From NCBI RefSeq assembly GCF_029633865.1, contig NC_079219.1, forward strand, positions 13,737,637-13,801,636: 64,000 bases of DNA, written 5' to 3'. The position numbers and the translations under genes were made by a program. Positions within the stretch are counted from its first letter, which is position 1. Each line of letters opens with the position of its first letter. This document shows positions 63,898-64,000 of this stretch, one piece after another. The notes below the pieces were generated by a model that searched no databases, was not told where the DNA came from, and saw only the letters and a program-made list of their open reading frames with translations. The stretch comes from Lampris incognitus (taxonomy: Eukaryota > Chordata > Actinopteri > Lampriformes > Lampridae).

Positions 63898-64000
63898 GAC
63901 GGGAGCCTCCGGTCCGGCTGGAGCCTCCGGTCAGGCTGACCCACCTGACGGGAGCCTCCGGTCCGGCTGGAGCCTCCGGTCAGGCTGACCCACCTGACGG
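63898..64000. repeat. 49-bp minisatellite running off the window
   Basis: GACGGGAGCCTCCGGTCCGG starts at 63898 and 63947, with a third start at 63996; period 49 bp. Each unit contains GGAGCCTCCGGTC twice. The array continues past the right edge. Confidence 0.92.

Noticed and set aside
63800-63988. Collagen-like GASGPAGASG frame
   Set aside because: Arises from the 49-bp minisatellite, which shifts frame each unit.

Overview
This is eukaryotic, intron-rich DNA that looks like a teleost fish, probably a spiny-rayed one. The evidence is vertebrate-type genes with GT-AG introns, several Tc1/mariner copies with terminal inverted repeats, many tRNA- and 5S-derived SINEs, foldback and hAT-like MITEs, and very dense (CA)n, (CT)n and poly-C/G tracts. 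I see no bacterial, plasmid or phage features.

Layout. (1) About 510-2707, plus strand: a C2H2 zinc-finger gene; the large last exon is certain, the 5' exons are tentative. (2) 5214-22642, minus strand: a complete 17-exon gene for a CUB-LCCL-discoidin type I membrane receptor of the DCBLD family, closest to DCBLD1. I rebuilt all 17 exons by hand; every junction has GT-AG ends and matching phase, giving 2115 nt (704 codons plus stop). (3) 22643-25004: a head-to-head upstream region with paired CCAAT boxes and a GC- and G-rich segment. (4) 25005-34063, plus strand: a 10-exon gmeb1-like gene (SAND-domain transcription regulator), 525 codons if the last exon is unspliced. (5) 34064-40366: intergenic. 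(6) 40367-40445, plus strand: a signal-peptide first exon with a clean donor. The remaining 23.5 kb, in which I find no further host exon, is probably its first intron.

Repeats make up much of the introns. A tRNA-derived SINE family (family A) occurs seven times; five copies have recognisable target-site duplications, one lies inside a hAT-like MITE and one inside another SINE. One gmeb1 intron holds a Tc1 copy broken by two copies of an SVA-like composite repeat and abutted by a second Tc1. Large tandem arrays lie at 57.7-59.0 kb (14-bp monomer with a 216-bp higher-order period), 62.57-63.0 kb (25-bp unit) and the right window edge (49-bp unit).

The most unusual item is a 375-bp element at 7627-8001 in a dcbld1-like intron. 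It has two ~135-bp direct repeats that start TG and end CA, a 104-bp interior that opens with an 18-base match to the complement of a tRNA-Leu 3' end, a purine-rich stretch before the second repeat, and a 4-bp flanking duplication. This is the layout of a TRIM (terminal-repeat retrotransposon in miniature). Its LTRs contain a tRNA-like segment with A- and B-box-like motifs, which would make it an animal analogue of plant Cassandra elements, whose LTRs carry 5S rRNA promoters.
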